A program made the translations under genes and the position numbers. From the NCBI GenBank assembly GCA_963693305.1, contig OY855908.1:39354305-39418304 (forward strand): DNA of 64,000 nucleotides, given 5' to 3'. Source of the DNA: Meandrina meandrites (Eukaryota > Cnidaria > Anthozoa > Scleractinia > Meandrinidae). This document shows positions 1 to 12,200 of this stretch, one piece after another (the stretch's first letter is position 1; each line of letters begins with the position of its first letter). Under the pieces are notes generated by a model, which saw nothing but the letters and a program-made list of their open reading frames with translations, made no database searches and had not been told where the DNA came from.

Positions 1-1176
1 GAGGTAATTGCGCTGGGCATTATCCAATGACATGTAAAGGTCACGCCTGAGGTAAACTTGACCAGAAAAAAAGTGGATTTATTTTAGTTATATGAGCTGC
101 TAAAGGATGATAATAGGAGTTTGTATATTAGTTGTCCTTTTGTACGCTTAAGATGTGTACTTACATTTATTCTCACCTGCAATTCTTCTGCGAAGTTAGT
201 CCAGATCAGACGGAAACAGATGAAAGTCTCGAACGCGCAATGTGCTCAATAAACCTCAACTAGCCGTGTGTGTTCGGAAGAACGGGGTGGGGTGGGGATG
301 GCTTTCGAAAGCTTATAGTCTGTGGGTGGTAAAAAGAAGCCCTTAGTGCAGGGCTTGCAGGACTGTTGTCGGTTTTACGATTCGATTGAATATTTTTTTT
401 TGTAATAATTTTGAGATTTTTGTATTATTTTTTTTCAGCATTCATTTATCTTTTTTATTTACCCATTTTATTTATTTTTTATTTTTATTTTTTTGTTCAG
501 ATCGTTTTTTTCATTTTGAGATTTTTTGACCCTCGACTTGTTACCCTCGACCCTCGACTAGTTACCCTCGACCCTCGACGTAGTTCCCTCGACCCTCGAC
601 CGTCGCCCAAAAGGCACACAGGCTTTGACCCTTGGAACTTCAAACTTGAAGTGTTTTTCCGTACCGACATTGCAATAAGAATCACCCGAAGCAAAATAAC
701 CCCGGGGGGACCTAAATAATTATTTACGGATGGGGTGGGGGCGCCCTTGGCTTTCCGATTCCATTTTTGACGAAAAGGTAATCCTTTCGTATATCTTCGA
801 TAAACATTGGTACCCTTTTGACATAGCTCCCGACATTATCAATCGAACTGTTCGGTTGTCGAACTCAATCGAACTTAATCAAACGATTGGGTTCGATTAG
901 TTCGATAATCGAACACAATGGAACCCAAGAATTTGTGTGCGAGACACTGGAGAGAGTTCGATTGCGTCCGATTTTCGAACTAATCGTAGTCAATCGAACT
1001 TAATCGAGCACGATCAAACAATCTAAGTAACTACAAATGAATAACTAACTAGTAATAGTTTATTGATGTAACCTTTTGGCATGGAAATCACATTGATTTT
1101 ACCAATGAAAGAATAAACCGACTCGGCGAAAGTAAAGTGCAACGGACAAAAGAAAATCAATCTTACTTCACTGTAG
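1..1176 (+). other. Upstream region with short satellites, no gene
   Basis: Positions 527-605 are a CCCTCGA-based tandem repeat (accctcgaccctcgac units). Positions 836-1020 are dense in tcgaa/ttcga motifs on both strands, forming imperfect palindromes. Positions 391-525 are T-rich. ORFs here follow these compositions and are not considered genes. Confidence 0.6.
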
Positions 1177-1641
1177 TCCCATTCTGCCGAAGATTCGTTA
1201 GGATCATACGATCAACAACCTGCTTCTGATGACTGGCAACCCGTTAAATCAAACAAGTCCAATAAACGAGGGAAGAAGAAAAAGAAAGGCAAAGATAGTT
1301 CCCAGATAATCCTCCATGTCGGAACAAATGATCTGAAAAATTCATCCTCTGCTCGGAATGTGGCGGAGAAAATCGTCGACCTGGAAAATATGATTGCTAC
1401 AAACTCTCCTAACACTAGTGTAACCATTTCTGCAATCACACAAAGATCAGATGAACAATCGCTCAAGAAGAAAGTAAAGGACTGCAACAAAGTTTTAAAA
1501 ACATTTTGTAATCAAAATGGCTGGGGCTTTGTCGAACACTTGAACATCGACGAAACATGTCTGAACAATTACAAACTCCACCTTAACAAGAAAGGTATTG
1601 CTATTTTAGCAAGTAATTTAGTAAATAACATAGTTCATTGA
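1177..1641 (+). pseudogene. CR1-like LINE ORF1 remnant (esterase C-terminal part)
   Basis: The open frame contains a basic stretch (NKRGKKKKKGKDSS), then IILHVGTNDLKN and, near its end, KLHLNKKG. HVGTNDL and the late LH are the block III and catalytic His-type motifs of the SGNH-like esterase found in CR1/L2 ORF1. The block with the catalytic Ser (GDS) is missing: the basic stretch runs directly into HVGTNDL. This indicates an internal deletion or 5' decay. A stop precedes the frame at 1174-1176. It ends 22 bp before the endonuclease ORF. Confidence 0.75.
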
Positions 1642-1662
1642 TATAATTCTTACTAGACAACT

Positions 1663-2511
1663 GTGCCGACACACAATCTCATTGCCACCTCCAGCGTCCG
1701 GATCAGGTCAAATACTCTAATGCCAAAGTGTCGTGGATTTAAAATGGTTAGTTTGAATATTACCAGTCTTTTGAAACATATTGATGAACTTCGCGTTTTT
1801 CTAAATGATCAAAACATCGACGTTCTAGCCTTAAATGAGACCAGGCTAAATGAGAGCATTTCTGATCAGGATGTGAAAGTCCAGGGTTATGATATAATCC
1901 GCCGTGACAGGTCAACAAATGGCAGATTTGGTGGTGGCGTATGTTTTTACATTCGTTCAAACATAAGCTATTCTGTCCGTACAGATTTGGACAGTCAGCT
2001 CTTGGAAATTATATTAATTGAAATTCGTAAACATAACTCAAAACCCTTTGTTATTACTTCATGGTACAGACCTCCAAATTCACCCCATGAACTTTTCGCG
2101 CATGTAAACACATTATTAGGCAAATTAGATTCTGAAAACGTAGAACATTTTCTCCTGGGGGATCTAAATTGTGACATGCAATCCAAAGACAATGCTAATG
2201 TGAAAGCTCTTCTAAACATAACAGATATTTATGGATTGGAACAACTCATTAATGAACCTACCAGAATTACACCTACTACAAGTACTTTAATTGATCTGAT
2301 TTTCACAAATCGGGCAGAGAATGTGTATTGTTCAGGGGTGTCTCATGTCGCCATAAGTGATCACAGTTTAGTTTATGCATATCGAAAAATTTCAATTCCC
2401 ACTTTCTCCAAAGGAGTTAACTTGATAACATATAGACAGTTTAAACATTTCAATAGTACAAATTTCTACTCGGATATTTCAGCCCAACCCTGGGATGATA
2501 TAAAGAACTGA
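1663..2511 (+). pseudogene. LINE ORF2 endonuclease domain
   Basis: 282 codons of apurinic-endonuclease-like (EEP) sequence: LNITSLLKHIDELR, the metal-binding Glu in ALNETRL, GGGVCFYIR, SWYRPPN, LLGDLNCD and the C-terminal SDHSLVYA. The order and spacing fit CR1/L2-type non-LTR retrotransposons. The frame closes at TGA 2509-2511, while RT sequence continues in another frame from 2513, so a one-base-type frameshift splits ORF2. Without it the product would be a single EN-RT protein. Confidence 0.9.
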
Positions 2512-2512
2512 A

Positions 2513-4573
2513 TTGCATGATCCTAATGATATGTGGAGGAGGTGGAAAGAATTATTCCTGAATGTATGTGAAAAGCACGCACCGATGAAGACCAAACGGA
2601 CACGAGATTCTAAATCACCATGGATAACCACTATTTTAAAAACGCGGATAAATTTCAGAAACCGCCTCAAAAGAAAGGCTATTAAGACAAAGGATCCATT
2701 TATTTGGAACCAATTTCGAATGGTTAAAAATCAAGTGAATTGGGAAATCAATAGCGCTAAAAAAGCGTATTATGAAAATGCCTTCAACAATTGTTGTGGG
2801 GATCAAAGGAAAACATGGAAAACAATCAATGAACTGACCTCACGAAAATCCAATAAAACTGTTATTAATGAGATGGAATATAGTGGGGTAAATTCTGAAG
2901 ATCAAACAGATATAGCAGAAATGCTGAACTCCTTTTTCACAGAAGTTGGGCCAAGCCTTAGTGGAGACGTAACAGAAGTTGATAAATCCTTCGACGAATT
3001 TCTTACCGCAACTGATAAAAATTTTGTTTTTGAAAAAACAACACCTACACGTGTTTTTGCACTACTATCAAAGCTTTGTAGGCCAAAGGCAACAGGATTA
3101 GATAATATTTCAGCGAAACTTCTAAGGGAATGTCCAGATTTACTGGCGGAATCTCTCACTCATATATTTAATCAATCCCTAATGACGGGTATCTTTCCCG
3201 ATGAGTGGAAATCTGCCAGAGTCACTCCATTGTATAAAAATTCTGGGAAGCGTTCTGATCCGACGAATTATCGGCCAATATCAGTAATTCCAGTTGTGGC
3301 CAAAGTCTTTGAACGGATGATCTTCGATCAACTTTATCATTATTTAACAAAAAACAACTTTCTCTCGTGCCATCAATCTGGTTTTCGGTCTCTGCATTCC
3401 ACGCTCACCGCACTTATCGAAGCTACAGATAGCTGGGCCTTGGATATAGACCGTGGTCTTGTTAATGCCGTAGTCTTTTTAGATCTCAAAAAGGCATTTG
3501 ATACAGTAGATCACGATATTTTGTTGCGAAAATTGCAATACTATGGGATTTGTCGGACCAGTCATCAATGGTTTGCTTCTTATTTAGATAATCGAACACA
3601 GATTTGTCATATTAATTCTTGTCAGTCAACTCCGAAATGTCTAAGATGTGGTGTTCCCCAGGGAACAATTTTGGGACCTCTTCTGTTTTTGATATATATT
3701 AACGACTTACCACTCTGTCTGACATATTCGGAACCCAGAATGTACGCAGATGATACTAGCCTAACACTTGCTAGCACTGACATTGAGCATATAAATTATC
3801 GCCTTAATCACGATCTGAGTAATGTGTACGAATGGCTGTCTGCTAACAAGCTTACTCTAAATATGACGAAAACTGAGTTTATGCTTATTGCATCAAGGCA
3901 GAAGTTATCACAATTTACGGAAAGTCCCTCTCTTACTATAAATGAGAACGCAATAGAACAAGTAACCTCCGCTAAATCTCTCGGAGTTTATGTTGATCAA
4001 AATATAAACTGGGAGTGTCATATTGAAAACATTTCTAAGAAGATAGCTTGTGCCATTGGTGCAATTAAACGAATTCGGCATCTCACTCCATTTAATATTT
4101 TGATCAAAGTTTATAATAGCCTTATTCAACCACAATTTGATTATTGCAACGTAGTGTGGGGAAGCTGTAACAAGGGCCTTTCTGAAAAACTGCAAAGGCT
4201 TCAAAACCGCGCAGCTCGTACCCTAATGTCTGCGAGCTATGATAGTAATTTAGATGATTTGTTCCGGACACTGGGGTGGCGAAGACTCTATTATCAAAGA
4301 TTGGAACAGAAGTCTATCCTAATGTATAAAACATTACATGGTATGACTCCTGATTATCTGAGATCAAGATTCGTATATCGTGACGATGTTAGTGCTTATC
4401 GTTTAAGGAATACCGAAAACAAATTAGTTCTTCCACAACCTCGAACTGATTATCTCAAGAAAAGTTTTTCGTACAGCGGAGCTCAGTTGTGGAACAACTT
4501 ACCTATAGACCTAAGACAAGCATCTTCACTGGCCGATTTCAAATCTAAATTAAGTCGGCACAGTTTGAAGTAA
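2513..4573 (+). pseudogene. LINE ORF2 reverse transcriptase domain
   Basis: 686 open codons covering a complete non-LTR RT: NYRPISVIPVVAKVFER, QSGFR, LDLKKAFDTVDHDIL, CGVPQGTILGPLLFLIYIND, and the catalytic MYADDTSL (YADD at 3743-3754). The C-terminal region has FSYSGAQLWNNLPIDLR and FKSKLSR. It is open to its stop with no internal stops, indicating recent insertion. It belongs with 1663-2511 but is out of frame with it. The family is CR1/L2-like, judged by domain layout and short-repeat 3' tail. Confidence 0.92.
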
Positions 4574-4696
4574 TATCTTAATTTTAAGTAAATTTTAGGC
4601 ACGGCCTCCATGAAAAGCAGACTTTTCTTTTTTTTATTTGAATTTGTTGTTATTAAATTTTTGTAGTTAGTTAGATAGGTAGATAGTCCAGTAACC

Positions 4697-4736
<40 letters not shown>

Positions 4737-4795
4737 CTATCCTATCCTATCCTATCCTATCCTATCCTATCCTATCCTATCCTATCCTATCCTGT
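4574..4795 (+). repeat. LINE 3' UTR and (TATCC)n tail
   Basis: A short 3' UTR ends with taaataaagt and an array of about 11 tatcc units (4733-4790). The same layout, with diverged pentamers, ends the fragments at 10490-10525 and, antisense, those at 23.5 and 38.3 kb. Confidence 0.8.
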
Positions 4796-4845
4796 TCTAT
4801 CACTCTTGGTTCTATTTTATGATTTGTTTCTATGAGCTCCTGCAC

Positions 4846-5493
4846 CCAGGGGGGGGGGGGGGGGGGGGGGGGGGGTACTCTCGAAGTATATTTGGCGCGG
4901 GTCCTACGGAGCTTCATATTGCAAACCCAAAAAAATACACAAGCCCGAAATTTTAGACCCCCCAAAAATACCTGCCATCAAAATTTCCAACCCCCAAAAA
5001 TACAAGACTCAATATTAATTAACGGTTTTTCCGGAACACACGTCACTGAAAAAAGTTCGAATGAATATTTTTCTGATCAACTGATCGCAACGAAAACCCG
5101 AAACGAAAACCCGTATTTTTTTTAAGACCTAAAAAAATACGTGACAGATCACTTGACCCCCAAAAAATACCGAGCGTGTAAATTTTCAACCCAAAAGAAA
5201 TATGTCGATCTTTAATCTCCGAGCGAACATTTCGTTTTGGGTTTTCGTTGTCTGTAAATGTGGAGCAGACCAATTTCATTAGCTTATTAATGCAAAATCA
5301 TGCATTAGAAAGTTCTACATAATTGAATAAATCAATATTGGAGTATTTAAGTCTTGTATTTTTTTAGGTTGGAAATTTTGATGCCAGTTATTTTTTTGGG
5401 TATAAAATTTCAGGCTTGTGTATTTTTTTGGGGTTGCAATATGAAGCTCCGTCTGACCCACCGTCATGTATACTTCGACTACCCCCCCTGGGA
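4846..5493. mobile_element. Non-autonomous element with TIRs of about 150 bp
   Basis: The left arm (4846-5010: cccaggggggg, tcgaagtatat, acggagcttcatattgcaa, aaaaatacacaagcc, atcaaaatttccaacc) is mirrored by the right arm (5350-5493: ggttggaaattttgatg, ggcttgtgtattttt, ttgcaatatgaagctccgt, tatacttcga, cccccctggg). The left G run has expanded to about 28 bases. The interior repeats aaaaaatac motifs. No transposase. The right end is about 390 bp upstream of the collagen TATA box. Confidence 0.8.
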
Positions 5494-5884
5494 TCTCTTT
5501 TCTTAATCTTTCACTTGAATAAACACCTAAAAATTCGACCGTACGGTGGATCTGTAGGAGATTTCTCAAAATTCTAAATATCTAAATGATGGTTTCCCCC
5601 CCCCCCCCCCCCCCCCCCCTTTGTATACTTTATATACCTGCAGCCCGACAAAGGTAATCTTTAATAATTGGGAGTACTCTCTGTCTCCGGATCTCCCCGG
5701 GGTTTAATAAAAGATTAAACCTGTCAACTGTTTGAACGCTGCGTGTAAATTCCATAAGCAAATAAGAAAGAGAATTACTTTAGACACTTAACCATTTTTT
5801 GAAACCCTGAATCGCTTGAAAATTATTTCAGTTTCTTCGTAATTGTTTGGCCTTGGCGGTCTGTTTCATGATATGACCTCACGC
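5494..5884 (+). promoter_or_regulatory. Proximal upstream region of the collagen gene
   Basis: A poly-C run (5597-5619) is followed by about 260 bp of ordinary sequence before the TATA box. No specific factor site could be assigned with confidence, and no ORF of note is present. Confidence 0.35.
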
Positions 5885-5893
5885 TATATAAAG
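5885..5893 (+). promoter_or_regulatory. TATA box of the collagen gene
   Basis: A consensus TATATAAAG lies about 250 bp upstream of the start codon. Transcription would be expected to start near 5915, giving a 5' UTR of about 220 nt with no ATG before the one at 6139. The match and its position agree well with a core promoter, but no transcript evidence is available. A long-TIR mobile element ends about 400 bp further upstream. Confidence 0.6.
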
Positions 5894-6138
5894 GCATTTT
5901 CAGAACTCGAATTACACGCAACTGCGATAACTTACACACTTAGCCTTTGTGTGTAGCGCATTTTTCAGTGCGACAGACACGAACTGTTTGGCAATCTTTG
6001 CGTGCTACCAAGCTCCTGAGGTTCGTTGTTGATCCAAGCCCGTTCGCCCCTCATCCCATTCTTTGCGGCTGGCTGAGGCGACAGCTGGCGAACTAAATAT
6101 CAAAGCTTGAAAAGTCAAGCACTGATACACTCGCGGTG

Positions 6139-6208
6139 ATGTATTCTGGAGTGTTGCTCATGCTGTGGCTCAGCACCTCTACGTGGATAACTGGAAGGTG
6201 TACTGAAA
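6139..6208 (+). CDS. Collagen exon 1: signal peptide
   Basis: The exon encodes 23 residues plus one base. It begins MYSGVLLMLWLSTSTW, a typical secretory signal with a Leu-rich hydrophobic core, and ends GRCTE before a strong donor (gtaaga). The ATG has G at -3 and is the first ATG downstream of the predicted transcription start. The exon ends in phase 1. The next recognisable exon (8325) reads in phase 0 from its strongest acceptor, and direct joining would give an immediate stop. An unrecognised small exon or a different acceptor must therefore lie between them. Membership in this gene is inferred from position, promoter spacing and signal-peptide character. Confidence 0.75.
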
Positions 6209-9200
6209 GTAAGAAACTGTTTATGATACCTTACATGTTGTGTTCTTTTTAAGCCGTATGTTATTTATTCTATAAAAGTACTAGCTTCCGATTTACTTAC
6301 ATATCTAAAAGACTTAAAAATTTGGTTGAAAGTTAAAATTGTTTCATATCTTTGTCATCTTTGTAAAGATGGCACGACAGATGACAATCTGCTGCACAGA
6401 CATCATGTCGTAATCAAACTATCAGTTTTCCCTCAAATTCAGAGCGATCATTGTTCCACACAATGCATTTAAGAATCCAAGAAACTAATGCCATTGATTG
6501 AAAACAACGTTACTTCTGACACGAACGAGCAATTCGCAGCTTGTGTGTTGATGTGACTCGATCGTAGTGGATCCAATAAATCTGAAATACACGTCATGAT
6601 CATGTTGCAATATCCCAAATGCGATAGCGCTCGTCACGGGAACAGGCTAGCATCGGGATCACCGGTCACGAGATGCCATATGCAGTTAGTTGCCAGGATA
6701 TTCCCAATGCGGATTTGAAATTTTCAGTCATTCGATACACTTACGTTTCGGAAAGTTCAGAGAGTAATTAACTTTGGTACCTCGTTACTTTCGGATTTAG
6801 CAATGTTTTGTGTGGGGTACCTGTGGTATCGCACATTAATGTTAAGTTTCCCGACTGATTTGAATCTCCATTTACGTTGAGAAAAGGAGTAAGTGATACC
6901 CTACTCAGGCGCACTCTAGACCAAAACTCTCTGATTATCCAACACTATTCTATGACAGCTTGTACGTTACAGCCCTAGTAATTGAATAAATCGGAGGAAA
7001 CACACGTTTGGTATAATGTGGCAGGACACATCCCTGCGGTTGGCATGAGAAGCGACTTTGAGTTGTGTGACCTTTTAACGGCCTCACTTATCCCCAGCAC
7101 TTGCTGGATTGGATAAGGGTATCAGCAGGTCAACTTGAGGGCATAATTATAGCATGTTCTGCACTACTCCCCACTGGGTCCACTGGAGTCGGACACTGAA
7201 CTTTGGCATGTCAAATCGACGGTGAAACTGAACGCCTGTCTCACCTGTCTCCACAAGGCTATTGGTAGGTGCAGAAATGTAAGGGGCACTGAAGCAATGC
7301 CAAAAGCTTGACGGAATATAGTTCTGATATAGTTCTGATATAGTTCTGATATAGTTCTGACAAAGATCAGACAAGAAACTGCAACACTGCACGCGCAGAT
7401 AGATTCGTTTCACTGAACGTAGGTTTAAAAAACACAAACATCGCACACTGCAGGGTTAGAAATCACCCCAACATGCACTCCAAGGTGGGATTTTATTTTC
7501 CGCAACACCGCATAAAAAAATTAGCAACACCGCAAACTCCCATGTGGGAAATTTTCTTTTCTTTTCAACAAATGCTTACTGATTATAGCACACCGTTGAA
7601 AGAAAGTGCTTTTACATTGAATCATAGTGTTTTTATAGCTAGACATGGCTATTGGTACAACCAATAGAAAGCTGCCATCATGCAGATCATGCCGTGACAA
7701 GTCTAGACAGATTCGAGACAATAAACAATTTCAAGGATCTCATTATCCCGGCGGATAATAAAGACATCATGTTATGAAGAAGATTCCACCTTTATGACCG
7801 CCTAGTGTGTAACATAGTTGAATACAGTACCTGATTGATTAAAGACTTGCACGTCACGCTCCATTAACTGAGCCTGCGGTGCAGCCGGACTTAGCCTCCC
7901 ACGCAGTCATTTGAGTGCAATCTGATCTCCCCTAAAAACGACTGCGTAGGAAGCTACGCCGGACTTGAATCCTCGAAAAACAACTATTCACCCAAGTGGA
8001 GGTGACTAGTGGTGGATATCTACCACTAAGTTGTTTAAGTATATACATAAACAGTGGGATAATGTAACCCAAACTGTGTGAATACCGATCTAGGTACCAT
8101 CAAGGAGCATCTTGCAAAGAGAGTAAGGCGGCAACAGACTGAAGTAACTGACGGGGGAGAGGCAAGTCATGAGTTTATTGTCAGTGTAATAAATTAATAA
8201 ATAATTAGCTCCCAGCTCCAGCTGGAAGCTAATACTGCTCACAATCGCTCACTTTTTTTTCTTACAAGCAACTGATATACGACATGTTTATATTTATGTA
8301 ACATTTTTCTCTTTAAACTATCAGGTTAACACTGTTATTGGAGAACCTGGAGACGATGGGACCAGTGGAGAACCGGTTTGTGATACGGTTTTGCATTTAA
8401 TAACTGAAAGAAGAATTAGTTAAAGTTCTTTCGAGTTTTGCTGAGTCCTCTGAACTTAAATTAAATTTGCGAACTTCTGCAGGGTTTGCCCGGACAAACT
8501 GGTCAGCCAGGGAGACCTGGGTTACGAGGATCACGGGTAAGTTAAGGCAATTAGGCTTCTTGTACCACCAGGCGTCAAATGATTAAAAATGATCAGTCAG
8601 GATCTAGGGTGTAATTTAAAAATGCCAGCCGTTAGGTTAACTTAGCTTTGTGTGGATGCTCAGAGGTTTTGAATGCAAGAATTATAAAGATTCCCAAATG
8701 CCATCTCTCTTGGTAACGAAGGGGCAGGACAGCGATGTAATATCATAATTGTAAGGGTTTTTATCCTGTGCTAATAGTCAGAACTTTTTCTTTCCCGTTA
8801 CTCTTTACAGGGTCCAGCGGGCAGCAGGGGTCGTCCGGGGATAACGGGACCTCCCGGTCCACCCGGTTTTCCAGGACCTCCGGGTAACACCGTGGTAAGT
8901 GACTACCCTATATGCCACACAAAGATTGAAACTTACCAGTATATTGGGATCGCAAAAGGTTCTTATTCAACACAAGGTGACTTTGTGGAGAAGGAATTGA
9001 TACTGCTACTCAGCCCCTTTCCGACAACGCTCCGCTCTCGTTCCCTGCCCCTGCACCTGCCCCATTCCTTTCCTTTTCATTATGGAGTCCTGGGTGTAGT
9101 TGCATAATAGGGCGGCAACTATTTTCCGAAGTGAAAAATGTTTATCCCATGAGCTGTTCAAATTCGTATTCCTTATACTACACGTGCTATGTGATCTGCG

Positions 9201-12200
9201 ATCTAATTTATCTGTTGCAGTACGAGTCGATTCCTGGTGAAAAGGGTCCTGTAGTCCGTCCGATTGTTCAAACAGCAGGATTCATAACAAGACAGGTACT
9301 CTTATTCCTGTGCTTATCTAGTCATTACGCAACGCTACTCCCACAGACGAAACAAATAACGTCTACGCACGAAGAGGGCAGAACGGATTAGAAAGAGATT
9401 TTGATTAAAGGCGAAGCGTTTTGATGGAACACAAGCTTATTTTTTTTAATTTTTTATAAATGCTTTCAGGAAGTGAAGGGAACACGAGGACTTCCGGGAC
9501 TTCCCGGCCAAAGGGTGCGAATTTTTTTATTGAATGTTTCCTCCTGAGCCTGAACTTTGCCAGTACAATTGTATCAGTGATTCATTTAGTCGTTGTTGTT
9601 TATTACCTTTACTAGGGCGTGGAAGGGTTAACGGGAGATCCAGGAAGGGCTGGTGAAATTGGCTTCAATGTAAGTACCCTGCAGCCGTTTCTCTCCGCAT
9701 GTTTCGGACTTGCACTGAGAGTTCGAGATGAAGATCCAAGACGCAGACGTCCGGGAAATGAAGAACTTTAAATTTCTCACTTGAACATCGTGCGCAAATA
9801 CCGCATACTCACGTGACCATTTTTAACTGAAAACTGTATTGTACATGACAGCCTCTTTCCCAGTGAGATTCAGAGATTCCGGTGCCACCTGGTACTTCCA
9901 GTCAGAAGACCTTAGACCCAAGTCGGTTTGATTCCACAGGGCGTCAACACTTCGGAGAAGGCACCAGAGATTCCGATATCATTCTTCTTCCAGCCCGCCT
10001 ATTAATGTCTGTTAGTTATGAAAGTAACTTGAACGATTTGTTCCGGGCACTAGGGTAGCGGAAACTCTGTCACCAAAGATAAGAAAAGGAAGCTAACATG
10101 ATGTATGAGGCCCTGCATGGGCTGACAACAGAATATTTGACATAAATTTTGGTTTTTCGCGATAGCCTGAATGCCTACCGTTTAAGGGACACTGAAAACA
10201 AACTAGCTCTTCCACAACCACGCAATGACTATTTAAAGAAAAGTTTTTCATACAGTGGTGATCAGTTGTGGAACAACTTACCCCTAGAATTACGGCAAGC
10301 GACTTCCTTGAGTGATTTTAAGGTAAAGTTGAGTCGCAACAGTTTTCAAGTAAGTTTTTAAACACGGCCTCTAAGAACAGCAGCGTCTATTGCTATGACT
10401 TTTTATTCCGTATACTTGTAATTAGGTAGGTATGTAGTTAATTAATAATAGTTGTTATGGCTGATGGAAATACCGTGTAAAATAAGTGATCTCATGTTAT
10501 CTTATCCAACCTTATCGTATCTAAAACAGGTAGGTAGTGGTTTCATTCAGTATCTCCTGCGTTATCGTACTCTTAACGGCAATAGAATCATTCATCCAAA
10601 TGTGGTGTACTTCTACCGAAGACAAAACTTTATTTTATGGTGAACCACTAAGTAATCCCCTGTTCCCTCGTGCCGACGGACGCCAATAAAATCATTAATT
10701 TTCAAGTATGGCTGTCTCAGATTAAAGAAACATTCTTTCTGTAGGGCGAACCCGGAACTCCTGGTGCCCCTGGACTACCCGGCTTTGACGGAACTCGGGT
10801 AAGTTCGCAGTGACATATCTTCGGTTGCTTTGTTATATTTTTGATTTCTTGTAATGCGTTACATAAGTAATCGAATGTCGTTTTCACTTTTATTTTAGAC
10901 TACAATTTATTTGAGAGTCTTTTTTCTCTCGTAAGGGGATTATAGCAAGCGGGATAGAAGGCTCCTCTCACGCCTCTCCGCAATCTGACTCGAAGGAATC
11001 ACAATCTGCCTTTAAATTTGTCAGTAATTATCCATCAGTTATTTCCTTGGGTATTTCCTGGATTTATACCTGGCCTTAGTTGCACTCTTTGAATGCATGC
11101 CTGATTTCCTGAAGTTTGCGAGTGCAGTATCTTGTTAATGCATTTACTTAACTGACAACCTAAAGCTGCTTATCCACAGGGCAAGAGAGGAAAGCCAGGA
11201 AAACAAGGTCTTCCTGGATTGAAGGGATATCAGGTGAGCTGGCTACTTTGCTGGCAAAATGTTTACCATACTCAATTCCGACTCTACTACGGAAAATGAA
11301 AATCGATTGTTTACCTAACATTTCAGGGTGTTACTGGTGACTCTGGATATGATGGAGTCCTGGGTCGGGACGGTCATCGAGGAAAGCGCGGTTTACAGGG
11401 AGCGAGAGGTTTTCGTGGTGGCGACGGAGCCGAGGTAAACTGGTATCTACTAGATCAAAGTCAGCTTGAAGAAGGACACCTTGACTGTCCGAAATATCGG
11501 GATAACAAATTCTCTGATCGATTTGTTTTCTTTGCTGTTTATTTTTTTCATTACTGTTGATTCAGCTTGAAGTACTTTGAAATAGTAGGAATTTTTCCAC
11601 GTTCGATTATTGGGCTTCAAGTTCAAAGAGCGTGATCTGGTCTAATCCAAGAACAATGAATAATCCAAATTAGGTAATATAGGGTCCTGGGGCCCACTTC
11701 TCCAAGGTCCCGAAAAGTTTCGTACCCGGAAAGCCATAGCAAAATCTCAGACCTTATGATTACAGAGCTGTTAATTCCATGATATTTTTCAGATACAGTT
11801 AACTAAAAATGGCTTTGTGGGCCCGAAAAGTAAAAACGTTTCTAGGGCTTTCGAGAAACGGGCCCCAATCAACTGAAAATAGCACACCTCCTATCTATCC
11901 GAGTTTAACACATTTCATTCAGGTTCTGGAAAGTGAATCAGGTAATACACCCCTTCAGTTTATTTGTGTTCTGATATTCCTTTAACAGTGACGTCTGCCT
12001 TCTATCAGGGACCTGCTGGACCGGACGGGACTCCAGGAATGGACGGTGGACAGGTCAGGAACTTTCGCACTCCTAGCAGTTTTCCTTCTGTTTAATAACC
12101 TATTTTGAATATCATTGTACATTTTGTGATAATAAATTAATAGTTTTACGGCCGCTGGTCTCTGTTAATTAAATTTTATAACACAATTGACCACAATTGT

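Noticed and set aside
411..719. ORF with DPRLVTLDPRL repeats
   Set aside because: Produced by the CCCTCGA tandem repeat and T-rich flanks; no start context, domain or conservation argument.
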